From: an uncultured Collinsella sp. | GTDB lineage: Bacteria > Actinomycetota > Coriobacteriia > Coriobacteriales > Coriobacteriaceae | DNA length: 22,658 bases | Reading direction: 5' to 3' | Assembly: GCA_902470895.1 (NCBI GenBank) | Contig: CABRID010000023.1 | Coordinates: 1 to 22,658 of the forward strand | Shown here: piece by piece, positions 21,083-22,658 of the stretch | How the letters are laid out: every line of letters begins with the position of its first letter | Position numbering within the stretch: the stretch's first letter is position 1 | Notes under the pieces: generated by a model | The model's input: the letters and a program-made list of their open reading frames with translations, nothing else | Database searches by the model: none | What the model was told of the DNA's origin: nothing | Position numbers and translations under genes: made by a program

Positions 21083-22477
21083 ATGTGCAATGTTTCGCTC
21101 AACGGTACTCAACCGTCCGATGCGTCCCTGCGCGTCCTGCGCGCGCTTGAGGCGGCTGGTCTTGAGGCTTGGTACGTGGGCGGTTGGGTGCGCGACGCCC
21201 TGATGGGGTACCCCAGCCACGATGTTGATATGTGCTGTAGCGGCCTGTGGCAGGAGTCCAAAGCGGCGCTCGAGGCCGCCGGCATCGCGGTTGTGGAGTC
21301 GGGCATTAAATTTGGCGGAATCACGGCTATTTCCGATGGCGAGCGTATCGAGGTCACCACGTACCGTCTGGATGGCTTTTACACCGATGGTCGCCATCCC
21401 CAGAGTGTGGAGCGTGCCGCCTCGCTCGAGGACGATCTGGCGCGCCGCGACTTTACCGTCAATGCCATGGCCTGGCATCCCGAGCGCGGGCTTGTCGACC
21501 GCTACGACGGCCAGGGTGACTTGGAGCGCAAGCTGATTCGCGCTGTCGGCGATCCCAAGCGTCGCTTTAACGAGGACGCCCTGCGCATGCTGCGTGCGGT
21601 GCGCTTTGCCTGCCGTCTGGACTTTATGATTGAGCCCGAGACCAAGCGTGCGCTTGCCGAGTGCGCGCCGCTGCTCGATGCCGTGGCGCGTGAGCGTGTG
21701 GGTATTGAGCTCGAGGGCATTCTTTCGACCGGTCATGGGGGAGACGCGATGCTCCGCTATCCCGAGCTCATCTGCGCCGCCGTGCCCGAGTTGGCAGCGG
21801 GTCGCGGGTTTGATCAGCGCAGTGTCTATCATGCGTTTAACGTCTACGTGCATATCGCCCGTGTGCTGACGGTGGCGGGGGAGCTCGCGCTGTGTGACGG
21901 CGTCGCGCCCTCGTCGAGCCTTATGTGGGCGGCGTTTTTGCACGATGTGTCCAAGCCCGAGTGCCTCACGGTCGATCACGCCGGCAGCGGACACTTCTAC
22001 GGTCATCCCGAGCTCGGCGCCAAGAAGGCGCGCGTCATTATGGATCGCCTGGCCCTCTCGCACGACTTGGTGCGCGACGTGTGCCTGCTCATCAAATACC
22101 ATGACAAGCCGCTGCGCCCCGAGCGCTCCTGCCTGCTCAATATGATGCGCGCGCTTTCGGGTGAGGGCGTCGACACAGCCCGCCTGATTGACGAGCTCAT
22201 GGACCTTAAGCGTGCCGACACACTTGGCAAGGCCCCGTCGTGCTTCTATTACGTTGAGACGATTGAGGAGATGCGCGCGCTGGCGCACGAGATGCTGAAG
22301 GCAGGGGAGCCCTATACGCTCAAGATGCTCGCCATCAACGGCGGCGACCTGATCCGTGCCGGAGTCAAGCCCGGGCCGGAACTGGGTCAGCTTCTCAACT
22401 CCGCCCTCGACGCCGTGATCGAAGACGATATTCCCAACGAGCGCGAAGCTCTTTTGGTTCATCTCAACTTGAATTAG
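21083..22477 (+). CDS. cca: CCA tRNA nucleotidyltransferase / poly(A) polymerase family with HD domain
   Basis: Class II nucleotidyltransferase that adds or repairs the 3' CCA of tRNAs. The 464-residue protein shows YVGGWVRDALMGYPSHDVDM, with the GG motif and the catalytic DxD (Asp47, Asp49); RRDFTVNAMAW (121-131), the ribose-selection region; and GDPKRRFNEDALRMLRAVRFACRLDF, the neck with base-recognition residues. A C-terminal HD metal-binding domain (LHDVSKP, His287-Asp288) has later HGHPE/KYHD-like elements (FYGHPELGA, IKYHDKP). This N-terminal-plus-HD layout is usual for actinobacterial CCA enzymes. Sequence does not exclude a CC- or A-only enzyme. AGGAGG eight nt upstream fixes the ATG. 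It stands alone between a terminator and a tRNA gene. Confidence 0.93.
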   Translation: MCNVSLNGTQPSDASLRVLRALEAAGLEAWYVGGWVRDALMGYPSHDVDMCCSGLWQESKAALEAAGIAVVESGIKFGGITAISDGERIEVTTYRLDGFYTDGRHPQSVERAASLEDDLARRDFTVNAMAWHPERGLVDRYDGQGDLERKLIRAVGDPKRRFNEDALRMLRAVRFACRLDFMIEPETKRALAECAPLLDAVARERVGIELEGILSTGHGGDAMLRYPELICAAVPELAAGRGFDQRSVYHAFNVYVHIARVLTVAGELALCDGVAPSSSLMWAAFLHDVSKPECLTVDHAGSGHFYGHPELGAKKARVIMDRLALSHDLVRDVCLLIKYHDKPLRPERSCLLNMMRALSGEGVDTARLIDELMDLKRADTLGKAPSCFYYVETIEEMRALAHEMLKAGEPYTLKMLAINGGDLIRAGVKPGPELGQLLNSALDAVIEDDIPNEREALLVHLNLN

Positions 22478-22507
22478 CTACCAAGTTTACCTGCGTGTTC
22501 CATAACC

Positions 22508-22526
22508 TGCCGACAATTTTTCGGCA
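22508..22526 (+). terminator. Weak terminator-like hairpin after cca
   Basis: TGCCGA / TCGGCA form a 6-bp stem with a 7-nt A/T loop, followed by AATTTGG instead of a clean T-run. It is a low-strength candidate. Confidence 0.35.
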
Positions 22527-22546
22527 ATTTGGAATTTCTTCTTGCG

Positions 22547-22575
22547 CTGACGTTTTTTGTCCCGTAATATATTAT
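22547..22575 (+). promoter_or_regulatory. Candidate promoter for tRNA-Glu
   Basis: CTGACG (22547-22552) and TATTAT (22570-22575) are spaced by 17 nt, and the tRNA starts 29 nt after the -10. An overlapping alternative is TTGCGC (22542-22547) with TAATAT (22565-22570), also at 17 nt. Confidence 0.5.
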
Positions 22576-22604
22576 CTCGCAGCACGGCAGTGCAGATGTC
22601 ATGT

Positions 22605-22658
22605 GGCCCGTTCGTCTAGCGGTTTAGGACGCCGCCCTCTCAAGGCGGAGATCACCAG
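22605..22658 (+). tRNA. tRNA-Glu (CTC), 3' truncated by window end
   Basis: The visible 54 nt contain the 5' acceptor strand GGCCCGT, the D arm GTCTAGCGGTTTAGGAC, the anticodon stem-loop CCGCC-CTCTCAA-GGCGG with anticodon CTC (22639-22641), the variable loop AGATC, and the 5' half of the T stem, ACCAG. The T loop and 3' acceptor strand lie beyond the end. CTC reads GAG glutamate codons, which are very common in these genes. Confidence 0.93.

Noticed and set aside
20915..22462. 515-codon open frame antisense to cca
   Set aside because: Shadow of the CCA-adding enzyme gene; no motif or plausible start signal.

Overview
This is 22.7 kb of high-GC, densely coding DNA. Its gene content and order (alaS-ruvX-mltG-yqeG-aroK-aroB, then efp-asp23-nusB-xseB-tlyA-nadK-recN, then a fructose PTS block) suggest a Gram-positive Coriobacteriia genome, most likely Collinsella or a close relative. 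The genus is recalled from gene style and not computed. All bona fide genes are on the + strand except one RpiR-family regulator. There is no CRISPR array, rRNA, prophage or insertion sequence. The first 12 bases match the 3' end of the Tn5/Nextera mosaic end, so position 1 is almost certainly an assembly-contig edge carrying adapter, and alaS is cut there. The far end stops inside a tRNA-Glu(CTC) gene.

Layout: (1) about 14-6532, a tightly packed run of alaS (5' truncated), ruvX, mltG, a YqeG-type HAD phosphatase, aroK and an aroB homologue. Many junctions overlap or nearly touch, which implies one transcript with translational coupling. The aroB product keeps the DHQS outline but has lost the residues that bind zinc and drive catalysis. 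(2) 6533-7860, an M24 Xaa-Pro-type peptidase with a structured leader and its own strong terminator. (3) 7893-13053, an information-processing operon: EF-P, an Asp23/Gls24 protein, NusB (TTG start, acidic tail), XseB, TlyA, NAD kinase and RecN, closed by a hairpin shared with the convergent regulator. (4) 13113-20980, a fructose uptake and phosphorylation block: RpiR/SIS regulator, divergent EIIBCA permease, HPr, Enzyme I and two different 1-phosphofructokinase-like PfkB kinases. (5) 21083-22658, a CCA-adding/poly(A) polymerase-type nucleotidyltransferase followed by the truncated tRNA-Glu.

How it works together: PEP phosphorylates Enzyme I, then HPr (His15), then the EIIA and EIIB domains of the permease. 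The permease imports fructose as fructose-1-phosphate, and the PfkB kinases convert that to fructose-1,6-bisphosphate. The RpiR regulator has a sugar-phosphate-binding SIS domain, sits divergently next to the permease and is the obvious candidate local controller.

The most interesting material is non-coding or degenerate: a near-perfect 42-bp-arm palindrome of at least 152 nt between fruA and ptsH; a ptsH leader whose TGACTCCT can mask the AGGAGTCA ribosome-binding site or form a competing hairpin; a shared CTTTCA-N16/17-TGAAAG pattern upstream of fruA and the second kinase gene; and the apparently catalytically dead AroB homologue.
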